Below are positions 17,210 through 25,341 of a stretch of DNA of 64,000 nt, piece after piece. Source of the DNA: Actinomycetes bacterium (lineage in GTDB: Bacteria; Actinomycetota; Acidimicrobiia; Acidimicrobiales; Acidimicrobilacustridaceae); the NCBI GenBank assembly GCA_029782145.1, contig JAKOVH010000026.1, positions 62,001-126,000 on the forward strand, read 5' to 3'. The position numbers and the translations under genes were made by a program. The notes under the pieces were generated by a model that was not told the DNA's origin, did not search any database, and was given only the letters and a program-made list of their open reading frames with translations. Every line of letters starts with the position of its first letter. Within the stretch, counting starts at the first letter, position 1.

Positions 17210-17641
17210 ATGGCCGCACCGCTGCCCTCCCACGACGACTCGCCGCTGCGGGCCGCCCTCGACCGCATCGGCGACCGGTGGATCCTGCTCGTGGTGGAGG
17301 CGCTGGCCGACGGACCCCAGCGCTTCGGCGACCTCCAGGAGCGGGTCGGGGCGGCGCCGAACATCCTCACCAACCGGCTCCGCCGCCTCGAGACCGAGGG
17401 CTTGGTGGTGGCAACGCCCTACTCGCAGCGGCCGCTGCGGGTGCAGTACGACCTCACCGCCACCGGCCGGGAGCTGGCCGAGGCCCTGGCGGCGCTGACC
17501 GCGTGGGGGGCGGCCAACGAGGGCCGGCGGGGCGAGCGCTTCCACGACAGCTGCGGCACCGCCCTCGAGCTTCGCCCCTGGTGCCCGACCTGCGACCGAG
17601 CGGTGGACGACGAGGAGTCCGTCAGCTCCTACGACTTCTGA
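17210..17641 (+). CDS. HxlR family transcriptional regulator
   Basis: The 143-residue winged-helix protein has the HxlR core: ALDRIGDRWILLVVEAL, RFGDLQERVG, NILTNRLRRLE and a wing segment RPLRVQYDLT. The C-terminus adds a cysteine set (DSCG, WCPTC) that could bind a metal or sense redox state. The ATG at MAAPLP was chosen because the helix bundle starts there and an upstream start would overlap the operator. The last codons and the stop are duplicated 3 kb away, which marks this 3' end as a recombination point. Confidence 0.88.
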   Translation: MAAPLPSHDDSPLRAALDRIGDRWILLVVEALADGPQRFGDLQERVGAAPNILTNRLRRLETEGLVVATPYSQRPLRVQYDLTATGRELAEALAALTAWGAANEGRRGERFHDSCGTALELRPWCPTCDRAVDDEESVSSYDF

Positions 17642-17647
17642 TCGGCG
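17618..17647 (+). repeat. 30-bp direct repeat, left copy
   Basis: The block starting TCCGTCAGCTCC covers the last seven codons and the stop of the HxlR gene and recurs with one mismatch at 20657-20686. The two copies bracket the flavoprotein, the VapC remnant and the epimerase. Confidence 0.8.
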
Positions 17648-17734
17648 CCTGCGCCACCTGGCGAGCGGATCACAGTCCGCCGACCTAGGGGAGCGAGGCG
17701 TTCCTCACCTCGCGTGGCCGCGCCGATGGCGCCC

Positions 17735-19288
17735 TCACCGCGCTCGTCCGAGGACGGCCTTGGCGCACCGGCGGCCACCGGCGAGAGCCCCGCCGATGCC
17801 GTGGCCCATGGTGGTGCTGGCGCCGACCAGGAACAGCCCCGGCAGGGCCGTCGTGTACCCGGGCCGGTTGAGGCCGAACTGCTCGGGCGTTGCCGCGATG
17901 CCGTACGACGTGCCCCCGGTGGAGCGCACGAACCGCTCGTGGGTGACCGGCGTGGCGCACTCCTCGTAGACGATGGACGCTCCGAGCCCCGGCAGCACCG
18001 TCTCGGCGCGGGCCACGAGCAGGTCGCGCACCTGCTGCTTGCGCGCCCGGTAGTCGGGGTTGGTGCGGTAGCGCTCGCCGGCGGCAGGACCGTCGCCGTG
18101 CAGGCCCCACCATCTGTGGTCGGCGGGGACCAGCGTCATGATCTGCACGTTGGTCTGGCCGGGCCGGCAGAGGCGCGGGTTGGTGGGGTCCTTCAGGCTG
18201 GCCGAGGTGATGTAGGTCATCGGCCGGTCCGACAATTCGCCGGCGAACAATGTGGCGTACTGCTCCTCGACGTCGTCGCCGAGCAGCCACAGGTTCGTGT
18301 TCGGCAGCTCGGCGGTCAGGTCCCGGTCGAGGATCAGGTAGAGCACGAACAGCGGCAGGGTCATCTCGTGGTGACGCACCGTGTCGACGACGTCGTCGGG
18401 CAGGGACCCGGGCGGCACGAGCCGCGTGACGGTGGCCTGCAGGTCGGCGTTCGAGACGACGACCGGGGCGTGGACGATCTCGGGCACGCCCGCGGCCCGC
18501 TTCGACGACGGCACGTGCAGCCGCACCCCGGTGACGGCGGGGCCCTCGGGGCCGTGCTCGACGAGGATCTCCTCGACCGGGGTCTGCAGCAGGATGGACC
18601 CGCCGTGGCGGCGCACCACCTCGGCGAGGTGGTCGGCGATCACCTGGCCGCCGCCTTGCGGGTAGTAGGCGCCCTTCAGGTAGTGCATGACCAGCGCCGC
18701 GTGCAGCAGCAGCGACACCCTCGACGGCGGGAGGGCGTAGGTGCCGTGCTGGCCGCTCAGCACGGCACGCAGGCGAGCGGACAGGCCGAGGGCGTCGAAC
18801 AGCTCGCCGAGCGTGCTCGACAGGTGCTCGACGACCATCGGACCGGGGCCGCCGCCGGTCAGCTCGGCGTCGATGCCGACGACCACCTCGAGGTAGCGGT
18901 CGATCCCCGCCGTCTCGTCGCCGAACGCCTCGTGCAAGCGGCGGCGGAAGCGGTCGACTCCCTTGGGGACCGCGAAGCGGGCACCGTCGTCGAACACGAA
19001 GGTGTCGAACCCGTCGGGGTCCATCTCCCGGTAGGTGAGCTCGATGCCGAGCGGTTCCAGCACCGACGGGATGGCGCCGCCCGGCCCGCAGTCGCCGATG
19101 TAGTGGAGGCCGACGTCGAACTCGTAGCCGTGGTGGGTGAACACGGTGCCGTTGCCGCCGGCCACCGAGTGGCGGTCGACCACGACGACCCGCTGACCGG
19201 CGACGGCGAGGTACGCAGCGGTGCACAGCCCGCCCATGCCGGCGCCGACCACGACCACGTCCGCCTCGTCGAGCGATCCCGGCACCAC
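17735..19288 (-). CDS. Phytoene desaturase/retinol saturase-like FAD oxidoreductase
   Basis: The 517-residue flavoprotein opens with VVVVGAGMGGLCTAAYLA and VAGGNGT (FAD site) and ends with FLVGASTTMGHGIGGALAGG, the C-terminal FAD motif of CrtI-type enzymes. Sequence style and length fit the NAD(P)/FAD-dependent oxidoreductases that include carotenoid desaturases and all-trans-retinol saturases. No carotenoid genes are nearby, so the substrate is open. The GTG-GTG start lies just after GGGGAGG; a longer reading has no support. It lies inside the direct-repeat segment. Confidence 0.85.
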   Translation of the reverse strand: MVPGSLDEADVVVVGAGMGGLCTAAYLAVAGQRVVVVDRHSVAGGNGTVFTHHGYEFDVGLHYIGDCGPGGAIPSVLEPLGIELTYREMDPDGFDTFVFDDGARFAVPKGVDRFRRRLHEAFGDETAGIDRYLEVVVGIDAELTGGGPGPMVVEHLSSTLGELFDALGLSARLRAVLSGQHGTYALPPSRVSLLLHAALVMHYLKGAYYPQGGGQVIADHLAEVVRRHGGSILLQTPVEEILVEHGPEGPAVTGVRLHVPSSKRAAGVPEIVHAPVVVSNADLQATVTRLVPPGSLPDDVVDTVRHHEMTLPLFVLYLILDRDLTAELPNTNLWLLGDDVEEQYATLFAGELSDRPMTYITSASLKDPTNPRLCRPGQTNVQIMTLVPADHRWWGLHGDGPAAGERYRTNPDYRARKQQVRDLLVARAETVLPGLGASIVYEECATPVTHERFVRSTGGTSYGIAATPEQFGLNRPGYTTALPGLFLVGASTTMGHGIGGALAGGRRCAKAVLGRAR

Positions 19289-19397
19289 GACCACCTCCCC
19301 GACCGCGCCGGGCCGACCCCGTAGCTGTCGGGCCCCATGATCGGGGCGCGCGGGCCCGGCCCGCCAGCCCACGGCAGCGCGGGCGATCGTCCGGCTC

Positions 19398-19544
19398 ATG
19401 CCCTTGCTGCTCCGGAGCCTGGACGCGATCCACCTCGCAGCCGCGCTCGAGCTCGGGGATGAGCTCGACGGCATCGTCACCTACGACGAGCGCCTCTCAG
19501 ATGCCGCCGCGCTGCTCGGAGTCGCGGTGATCTCACCGTCCTGA
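19398..19544 (+). pseudogene. C-terminal remnant of a VapC-type PIN toxin
   Basis: The 48 encoded residues read like the C-terminal third of a PIN-domain ribonuclease: LRSLDAIHLAAAL, then GIVTYDERL with a conserved acidic residue, then LGVAVISP before the stop. The N-terminal two thirds with the first catalytic Asp are absent, and no antitoxin gene is next to it. It is therefore a decayed toxin fragment. Its end overlaps the epimerase gene by 12 bases on the opposite strand. Confidence 0.7.
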
Positions 19545-20573
19545 GCGGTGCGCGGCCACCAGCTCGTGCAGGGTCTGGCGGGCGTCGTGCTCCGGCCGCC
19601 AGCCCAGCTCCCGACGGGCCCGGGAGCAGTCCATCAGCATCGGCACGCGCAGCGCCTCCAGCCAGCCGGCTTCGACGGCGAGCGGCGGGATGCGGTGGAG
19701 CGCCGTCGCCGCCACGCCGATGGCCTGCCTCGGGACCCGGACGGAGTACCAGCCGAGCGCGTCGGCGAGGTCGGACAGGCTGACCTCGCCCGGTCCCGCG
19801 AGGTTGTAGATGCCCGGCTCACCCGCGCCCAGCACGCCGGCGAGCAGTGCGGCGGCGACGTCGTCGTGGTGCACGAGCTGGATCGGCACGCCATGGTCGG
19901 GCAGCACCGGCTTGGCCAGCGGCACCCGGACGAGCGCTCGGCGCAGGACGGCCGGCAGCGCCTGCTCCACCCGCACGTACGGCAGCTGGTCGAGCAGCGT
20001 CGGGGCGTCGGGCCCGGCGACGACGCAGGGGCGGAACACGTAGGCAGAGGTGGCCGAACCGGCGAGCACGTCGTGCAGCACCCGCTCGACGGCGGCCTTC
20101 TGCCGGGAGTAGGCGTGGCGGTCGGTGCCGCGAGCCGGCGTCTCTTCGGTGAGCAGGCCCTCGTGGTCGTGGTAGCCGTAGGCCGCGACGGAGGAGGTGT
20201 AGACGAGCCTCGGGACGCCGGCGGCCACGGTCGCCTCGAACACGTTGCGGGATCCGTCGATGTTGACGTCGTTGCTGCGGTCGGAGGCCTCCACCACGAC
20301 GAAGGCGAGGTGCACCACGGCGTCGGCATCGGCGACGAGATCGTCGACCGCCTGGCGGTCGAGGACGTCGCCTCGCCGGTACTCGGTCTTCGACCAGCCG
20401 AGGCTCGCCGGGTCGAACGGCCGCCGCGCCATGGCGAGCACCCGCCCGACCGCAGGCGACTGCTCCAGAGCACGGACGAACGGCTTGCCGATGTCACCGG
20501 TCGGACCGGTGACCGCGACGGTGAGCCCTGGCCCGACCCTGGCGGCGCACGACGACCCTGTCACCGCCTTCAC
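19533..20573 (-). CDS. NAD-dependent epimerase/dehydratase (extended SDR)
   Basis: The 346-residue protein has the extended-SDR nucleotide motif TGPTGDIG near residue 22, a DVLD acidic segment, the YTSSVAAYG strand with catalytic Ser/Thr, and the Y-S-R-Q-K active-site motif. It resembles actinobacterial NAD-dependent epimerases acting on nucleotide sugars or sterols. The GTG start is the first one upstream of the Rossmann strand; a start a few codons later is also possible. It lies inside the direct-repeat segment. Confidence 0.85.
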   Translation of the reverse strand: MKAVTGSSCAARVGPGLTVAVTGPTGDIGKPFVRALEQSPAVGRVLAMARRPFDPASLGWSKTEYRRGDVLDRQAVDDLVADADAVVHLAFVVVEASDRSNDVNIDGSRNVFEATVAAGVPRLVYTSSVAAYGYHDHEGLLTEETPARGTDRHAYSRQKAAVERVLHDVLAGSATSAYVFRPCVVAGPDAPTLLDQLPYVRVEQALPAVLRRALVRVPLAKPVLPDHGVPIQLVHHDDVAAALLAGVLGAGEPGIYNLAGPGEVSLSDLADALGWYSVRVPRQAIGVAATALHRIPPLAVEAGWLEALRVPMLMDCSRARRELGWRPEHDARQTLHELVAAHRSGR

Positions 20574-20656
20574 CCTACGGCCGTCGCTGTCGGGCTCCGC
20601 GGGTCAGCCCGTTCGACGCGTCAGCCGGTGAGGCCGAGATACCAGTCCCCTGGGTT

Positions 20657-20686
20657 TCCGTCAGCTCCTACGACCTCTGATCGGCG
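20657..20686 (+). repeat. 30-bp direct repeat, right copy
   Basis: This copy matches the HxlR-gene 3' end at 29 of 30 bases, including the TGA. The upstream flank does not resemble the HxlR gene. Recombination between the copies would remove 3,039 bp and leave the HxlR gene intact except for Phe to Leu at its last residue. Confidence 0.8.
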
Positions 20687-20705
20687 GGCGGCGATGCGGT
20701 CGATC

Positions 20706-20711
20706 TAGCCT
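20706..20711 (+). promoter_or_regulatory. -10 box of a probably leaderless gene
   Basis: TAGCCT lies 7 bases before the ATG of the next gene, which has no Shine-Dalgarno sequence. No clear -35 is seen. Confidence 0.45.
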
Positions 20712-20718
20712 CGGCCAG

Positions 20719-21204
20719 ATGCGGGGGCGGCAACCGGGCGACATCCTCCTGCACCCGATCACGCTCGGGGCCGTGGTCGTGGTGATCCTGAACGACCGCC
20801 TGCTCAAGACGAACCACCCGAGCCCGGTGTCCGGGAAGCTCTCGGACTTCGCCGGCCTGGTGATGTTCCCGCTGATGGTCGTCGGCATCGCCGAGCTGGC
20901 CCGATCGCGGTGGCGGGACGACTGGGAGCTCGACCGGCGCGTGCTCCTCGCCCTCGTCCTCATCGAGGCACTTCTCTTCACCTCGATCAAGGTGTGGGCT
21001 CCGGCAGCGGACACCTACCGGGTGGTGGTGGGCCTGGGCCTGTGGCTCGTGAAGCTTCCCGGCGCGGCGATGACCGGCGGCCTGCCGACGCTCCACCGCG
21101 CGCTCCACGTCGAGGACCCCACCGATCTGATCGCCCTGGTCGTGTTGCCCGTGCCGCTCGTCGTGGCGAACGCGGTGCACCATCGTGAGGTGGCCGAACG
21201 CTGA
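20719..21204 (+). CDS. Integral membrane protein of unknown function
   Basis: This 161-residue protein has four or five hydrophobic segments (about residues 10-24, 45-60, 74-92, 100-116 and 136-152) separated by short charged loops. Features include a KTNHPSPVSGKLSDFAGL loop after the first segment. No catalytic motif or named family is recognised. The stop codon lies within the stem of a strong terminator. Confidence 0.7.
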   Translation: MRGRQPGDILLHPITLGAVVVVILNDRLLKTNHPSPVSGKLSDFAGLVMFPLMVVGIAELARSRWRDDWELDRRVLLALVLIEALLFTSIKVWAPAADTYRVVVGLGLWLVKLPGAAMTGGLPTLHRALHVEDPTDLIALVVLPVPLVVANAVHHREVAER

Positions 21205-21240
21205 ACGGGGCCGGGCGACCGGCCCCGTTCAGCTTCGTTT
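21200..21240 (+). terminator. Strong terminator with T-rich tail
   Basis: A perfect 15-bp stem (GCTGAACGGGGCCGG / CCGGCCCCGTTCAGC) with loop GCGA is followed by TTCGTTT. It includes the stop codon of the membrane-protein gene and also faces the convergent gene downstream. Confidence 0.85.
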
Positions 21241-21253
21241 GCGACCGCTTGCG

Positions 21254-21859
21254 CTACTGGATGGCGAAGAAGCGCTGGTCCTTCGCCGTGTCCATCGTGA
21301 ACTGCGGCTCGGCCAACAGCACCGAGCCGGGCACGTCGGTGGACTTGACCTCGAAGACGACGTTGCCCGTGGCCGTCGCACCCGGCTGCATCTGTGCCGT
21401 GAGGTCCAGAGCGTCAGGCAGCTGCGCCACGAACGCCGAGTACGAGGCGATTGCCACCCCGGTCGGTGGCAGCAGCGACAGCTTGATGTTCATCATGGGC
21501 GACTGCGGGTCGCTCGACTTGTTCGTGACGCTGACGTTCACCATCACGAACTGGTTGCCCTGGTCCGGTCGGTTGAACTGGTTGGCCTGCGCCGCGATGG
21601 CGTTCGCGTCGAGCGTGGCCGAGTTGACCTTCACGTCCCAGCCCTTCGCCACCTGCATCGCACCGCCGACGGGGGCGGGGTTGCCCTGCGACTTCCCCAC
21701 GTCGCTGGACGAGCTGGCGCCCTCCGACGAGCCCTGGACCGCGCCGCCGTTCTCCTGGCTCGACGACGACTTGTTGTCCTCCGACCCCTCGCCCATCAGG
21801 GCGAAGATGGCCAGCATCGCCGCCACGACGGCCGCGATGACCCGCACGTTCCTCTTCAT
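21254..21859 (-). CDS. Secreted DUF4352-like protein
   Basis: The 201-residue protein has an N-terminal membrane-spanning signal sequence (to about residue 22), a Ser/Gly-rich linker and a C-terminal beta-sandwich. The sandwich has the features of DUF4352/telokin-like domains: QFVMVNVSVTNKSSDP and a late FEVKS strand. The family is widespread on actinobacterial surfaces with unknown function. The ATG follows GGGGAGCGAG. It is related in type to the DUF4352-like protein near 41 kb. Confidence 0.75.
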   Translation of the reverse strand: MKRNVRVIAAVVAAMLAIFALMGEGSEDNKSSSSQENGGAVQGSSEGASSSSDVGKSQGNPAPVGGAMQVAKGWDVKVNSATLDANAIAAQANQFNRPDQGNQFVMVNVSVTNKSSDPQSPMMNIKLSLLPPTGVAIASYSAFVAQLPDALDLTAQMQPGATATGNVVFEVKSTDVPGSVLLAEPQFTMDTAKDQRFFAIQ

Positions 21860-22233
21860 CTCGCTCCCCTACTCACAGTGCCCCCACCATGGAGCTGCAG
21901 CCACAGACAGTACAGACACGACCGCGCCGGCGGGCGGCATTTCGCGCACTCGCCCAACGTCCGCGGAGTGGTGCGCGTGTGTCGTGCGGGACGGACTTGC
22001 GGCCGGAGCACCTCACCGCACGGCCTTCGGGTCGAGCTCGATGCGGCAGCAGAGCCCGCTCGGCTCGATGTCGACCCACGCCACAACGTGCACAGCTCCG
22101 CCACGTCTGCCACTCGATCCCACCGCCCCCGCCGGCGCTCTCACCGAGGGAACGTACTCAACCCGCTCGACTGTGCGTTGTTGTGTCGACACGCAGCCTC
22201 AAGGCACCACGTGGCATGGCCGAGGACACAACG
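21860..22233. other. Intergenic region with one promoter, no gene recognised
   Basis: No open frame here has convincing codon use or family resemblance. The right end holds a TCAAGG-N14-GCCGAG promoter. The left end must contain the promoter of the DUF4352-like gene, but no clear box is seen. The composition is less GC-rich than its surroundings, with TTGTTGTGTCGACAC near 22180. Confidence 0.5.
22199..22226 (+). promoter_or_regulatory. Sigma-28/WhiG-like promoter before the NERD gene
   Basis: TCAAGG, 14 bases, then GCCGAGGA. The same boxes with the same spacing occur before the DUF4328 gene and upstream of RecQ. Transcription would begin at about 22233, at the ATG, so the message would be leaderless. 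Confidence 0.55.
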
Positions 22234-23037
22234 ATGGCGGGACGACGGCTGAAGCTCAGGTACCCGGCGACGTGCGCGGTGTGCTCGAGCGAGCTACCAC
22301 CAGGGACCGAGGCGTGGTGGAGCCCGGACGCCAAGCAGGCCTCCTGCCTGGTGTGCCACGAGGAACCGGCACCGGCCGGCGCCCGATCCGAGCCGACCGC
22401 CGGTCGCTCCGCCCAGCGCGAGCACGACAAGAGGGAGGACGCTCGGCAGGCGCGGGTGAAGGACCGCTTCCCGCGCATGGGTCCCCTGCTGCTGCGCGTG
22501 GCCGGGGAGCCCCAGTCCTCGAAGGCGTGGGCCAGCGGCGCGGCCGGCGAACGGCTGGTGGGTGAGCGGCTCCAGGCATTGGCTGAGGAGGGCGTGATCA
22601 CCCTCCACGACCGGCGCCGGCACGGAACCCGGGCGAACATCGACCACATCGCCATCGCCCCGTCAGGCATCTACGTCGTGGACGCCAAGCACTACCAGGG
22701 TCGGATCGAGCGGCGCGAGGTTGGCGGCTGGCTCCGCACCGATGAACGGCTCTACGTCGCCGGACGCGATCGAACGGGCCTGGTCGAGGGCGTGATCGAG
22801 CAGACGGCCGTGGTGAGAGCCGCCCTCGGTGAGGAGCATCGGAGCGTCCCGATCTGGTCGATCCTCTGCTTCGTGAACCCGAACGTGGGGATGTTCACCC
22901 GACCGTTCGTCGTGCGAGGCGTCGGCGTCACCTGGCCACGTGCCCTGCAGAAGGAGGTGGCGGCACCGGGCCCAGCCGCTGCCGAGACGGTGGCGACGAT
23001 CGCGGAAGTGCTGGACCGGGCCCTTCGGCCGGCGTGA
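22234..23037 (+). CDS. NERD-domain nuclease-related protein
   Basis: The 267-residue protein has an N-terminal zinc-ribbon-like CAVC...CLVC pair (about residues 15-45), a charged linker and a NERD domain (about 105-220). Its motifs are SGAAGERLVGERL, NIDHIAIAPSGIYVVDAKHY and IEQ, which correspond to the E, D and xAK active-site residues of the restriction-endonuclease-like fold. NERD proteins are thought to process DNA or RNA. The ATG was chosen because the upstream promoter would start transcription there; an ATG 18 bases earlier is possible. It converges on an HNH nuclease gene 6 bases away. Confidence 0.8.
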   Translation: MAGRRLKLRYPATCAVCSSELPPGTEAWWSPDAKQASCLVCHEEPAPAGARSEPTAGRSAQREHDKREDARQARVKDRFPRMGPLLLRVAGEPQSSKAWASGAAGERLVGERLQALAEEGVITLHDRRRHGTRANIDHIAIAPSGIYVVDAKHYQGRIERREVGGWLRTDERLYVAGRDRTGLVEGVIEQTAVVRAALGEEHRSVPIWSILCFVNPNVGMFTRPFVVRGVGVTWPRALQKEVAAPGPAAAETVATIAEVLDRALRPA

Positions 23038-23043
23038 GCGACG

Positions 23044-24093
23044 TCAGACTGCGATCGGCCCTTCCGCAGCAACGAACTCGACGCCTTCGACCCACAGCGG
23101 TGTCCCAGCGGCGAGGTGCCCGTAGGTTGACGTCACGAGCGCACGGCTGCGGGAAGGGTCGCTGACCCACCGGGCGGACTCGGCGATCGACGTGAGATCC
23201 GACAAGGACGAGTCCATGCGATCCCGCCACCGGTCGAGGTGCGGCTTGGCCGCCAGGTGAGCGCTCTTCATGCCGTTGCAGCGATCGGCGGCGACCAGGT
23301 TCTCCACGGCGTCGTTCGGCCATCGTGACCACGCGAGGAAGTGGTCGAGCTCGGCCGTTCCCTTGATCGGCTCGTCGCAGTAGAAGCACCGCCCGTCCTG
23401 CAAGTCGACAAGACCCTTGCGCAGCGCCGCCGGGAAGCCGACGCGCTCGGCGCCGAAGAGGTGAGCGTGGAGTCGCTCGTCCTCGAGGGTGATCCCCGAC
23501 CACTTCGCCACATCGGCAGCCCAGTGGACCTCGATCAACGGCCGGAGCAGCGGCCCGAGCACCACCAGGCGGTCAGCCACACCGGGCAGCAGGCGGACGG
23601 CGTCACGACCCTCCGCTCGGAGCTGCGAGACCCGAGTGCCCTCCGGCCAGTCCGGCTCGTAGAGGAAGGGCACGGTCTGGCGCCCGATGACCTGGAGCAA
23701 CGGGATCGGGTAGCGCACGAACGTCTCCTCGACCCTCTGCACCGCGTGCTCGTACTCCGTCCCGAGCCTGATCTGGATGTCGGCCAAGGTCCTGGCATTG
23801 GCTTCCTCTGCCGCCCTGTGCAGCTCGGCCACTGCGGTGATCACCGCTGATTGCTTGTTCGTGATCTGGCGCAGCTCATGCGCGGTGCCGTCGTTGCTGA
23901 CGTAGGTGCGGACCTGTCGGAGGTACCGCTCGAGCACCAGCCCGGCAATGGCCCGAGTCGGGATGTCGTCCCGGCCGGGAGCGAGAGCGACAGCCTCGAT
24001 GAGGGCGCTGAGTAGCGCGAGCTTGTACGTGGCCGTGCGCCGGCCCTCGTCGATCACCTGCAGCAGTCGCTCGAGCAAGAGGTCGTCGCTCAC
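23044..24093 (-). CDS. HNH endonuclease family protein
   Basis: The 349-residue protein has a C-terminal HNH/McrA-like zinc nuclease domain: CFYCDE, then ELDHFLAWSRWPND (catalytic D-H), then N-LVAADRCNGMKS. The N-terminal 230 residues are helical, with no domain recognised. Such proteins occur in restriction and defence contexts and as stand-alone nucleases. The GTG start was chosen because the helix-rich region begins there; a TTG 18 codons upstream would also be in frame. Its stop is 6 bases from that of the convergent NERD gene. Confidence 0.8.
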   Translation of the reverse strand: MSDDLLLERLLQVIDEGRRTATYKLALLSALIEAVALAPGRDDIPTRAIAGLVLERYLRQVRTYVSNDGTAHELRQITNKQSAVITAVAELHRAAEEANARTLADIQIRLGTEYEHAVQRVEETFVRYPIPLLQVIGRQTVPFLYEPDWPEGTRVSQLRAEGRDAVRLLPGVADRLVVLGPLLRPLIEVHWAADVAKWSGITLEDERLHAHLFGAERVGFPAALRKGLVDLQDGRCFYCDEPIKGTAELDHFLAWSRWPNDAVENLVAADRCNGMKSAHLAAKPHLDRWRDRMDSSLSDLTSIAESARWVSDPSRSRALVTSTYGHLAAGTPLWVEGVEFVAAEGPIAV

Positions 24094-24206
24094 CCCGTCA
24101 CCATCCCAGATCCTCGTCCTTTGAGAAGGGAGCGGCGTCGGGCTCAATCACGGAGCTGCCCGACGTGGGGCACTGGAGACCCATGGTTGGCGACCCATCG
24201 AGGGGG

Positions 24207-24235
24207 TTCACAAAGCACCACCATCGTGTTAGGCA
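24207..24235 (+). promoter_or_regulatory. Candidate promoter for the beta-helix protein gene
   Basis: TTCACA and TAGGCA are spaced by 17 bases in an AT-richer patch of the 268-bp gap before the secreted-protein gene. The fit to a housekeeping promoter is moderate. Confidence 0.35.
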
Positions 24236-24305
24236 TTCGCCTGCGGTGTGATCGCGGCCGAGTGCGCGAACGCTGTTGGGGGGCGCTCCGCCGGGATCGG
24301 GTCTG

Positions 24306-24327
24306 GTCGCCACCATCCGGTGGCGAC
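24306..24327 (+). promoter_or_regulatory. Leader hairpin or operator
   Basis: GTCGCCACC-atcc-GGTGGCGAC is a perfect 9-bp inverted repeat that ends 34 bases before the start codon of the next gene. It could be a regulator site or a 5'-UTR hairpin. Confidence 0.4.
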
Positions 24328-24361
24328 GACGTCGCCGCGCTCACACTCGAGGAGCAATCTG

Positions 24362-25192
24362 ATGGGGACTTCACTGTCTCGTCGTGGTGGCGTGCGGCTC
24401 GGGCTGCTGGCCATCCTCTCCTCCGTCGCCCTGGTGGCGGCGTTGGGGGTCGGTGTGTCGGCGGCCGGGGCCGAACAGCACCGGGGCTACGTCTGCACCG
24501 GGGGCCAGATCCCGGCCGGCACCTACTCCAGCCTCAAGGTCACCGGCACCTGCATGTTCGGTGGCGACGTGACCGTCCGGGGCAACGTCCACGTCGAGGA
24601 GCACGCCGTGCTCAACGACCACGCCTTCTCCCTCGCCAACCACGTGCTGATCATGGGCAACGTGACCGTCGAGAGGGGCGCCGTGCTCGGCCTCGGCACC
24701 TACAACCCGGGGGCGGTCCACGACACCACCGTCAAGGGCAACATCGTGGCCAACAAGCCGCTCACGCTGTACCTGGGCTACACCACAGTGCACGGCAACG
24801 TCGTGTCCAACGGGGGCGGCTCGTCCACCGAGTTCCGCAACTTCCCGACCAAGGACAACGTCATCGACGGGAACCTGATCATCCAGGGCTGGCACGGCGG
24901 GTGGCTCGGCGTGATCCGTAATCGGGTCGGCGGCAACGTCATCGTGTCGAAGAACGCCAGCGTCGTCGTCGAGACCCCGGCGGGCTGCGACCCCGAGGAT
25001 CCCAACAACCCGTGCAGCGGCATCGCCCCGGGCGTCGACACCGACTCGACCGAGGTCCAGACCAACGTCATCGGCGGCAACCTGATCTGCAAGCACAACA
25101 CGCCGCCCGCGCAGGTCAACCCCCTCGAGGGCGGCAAGCCGAACCAGGTCGCCGGCAACGCCATCGGCGAGTGCGCCGGCCTCACGGCCTGA
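24362..25192 (+). CDS. Secreted beta-helix-like protein
   Basis: The 276-residue product has a signal peptide (to about residue 37, AAGAEQ) and a mature domain built of short repeated strands (VTGTCMFGGDVTVRGNVHVEEHAVL, GNVTVERGAVLGLG, VKGNIVANK). The pattern of N-V-x-V turns is typical of right-handed beta-helix or polymer-forming folds. Cysteines occur near both ends. It may form a secreted structural or surface layer component; no enzyme motif is visible. GAGGAG precedes the ATG. Confidence 0.75.
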   Translation: MGTSLSRRGGVRLGLLAILSSVALVAALGVGVSAAGAEQHRGYVCTGGQIPAGTYSSLKVTGTCMFGGDVTVRGNVHVEEHAVLNDHAFSLANHVLIMGNVTVERGAVLGLGTYNPGAVHDTTVKGNIVANKPLTLYLGYTTVHGNVVSNGGGSSTEFRNFPTKDNVIDGNLIIQGWHGGWLGVIRNRVGGNVIVSKNASVVVETPAGCDPEDPNNPCSGIAPGVDTDSTEVQTNVIGGNLICKHNTPPAQVNPLEGGKPNQVAGNAIGECAGLTA

Positions 25193-25209
25193 CCGGCTGA
25201 CGGGCTGAC

Positions 25210-25241
25210 GGCCCGGGAGAGCGCGGATGCTCTCCCGGGCC
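25210..25241. terminator. Strong bidirectional terminator
   Basis: A perfect 13-bp stem (GGCCCGGGAGAGC / GCTCTCCCGGGCC) with a 6-base loop lies 17 bases after the stop of the secreted-protein gene, between convergent genes. Confidence 0.85.
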
Positions 25242-25341
25242 ACGGCCATCGGGTTGACCCTGTCGGGCTGGTGCTCGGCTCCAGCCGCCTCCTCCGGCGG
25301 TCGGGCTGATCCGTCCCGGAACCAGGATCGGCCCCTCGGGG

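Noticed and set aside
21873..22113. Short - strand frames in the 21.9-22.2 kb gap with CAKC and CLYC-like patterns
   Set aside because: Codon use is erratic, there is no ribosome-binding site and the two frames overlap each other; no family resemblance is seen.
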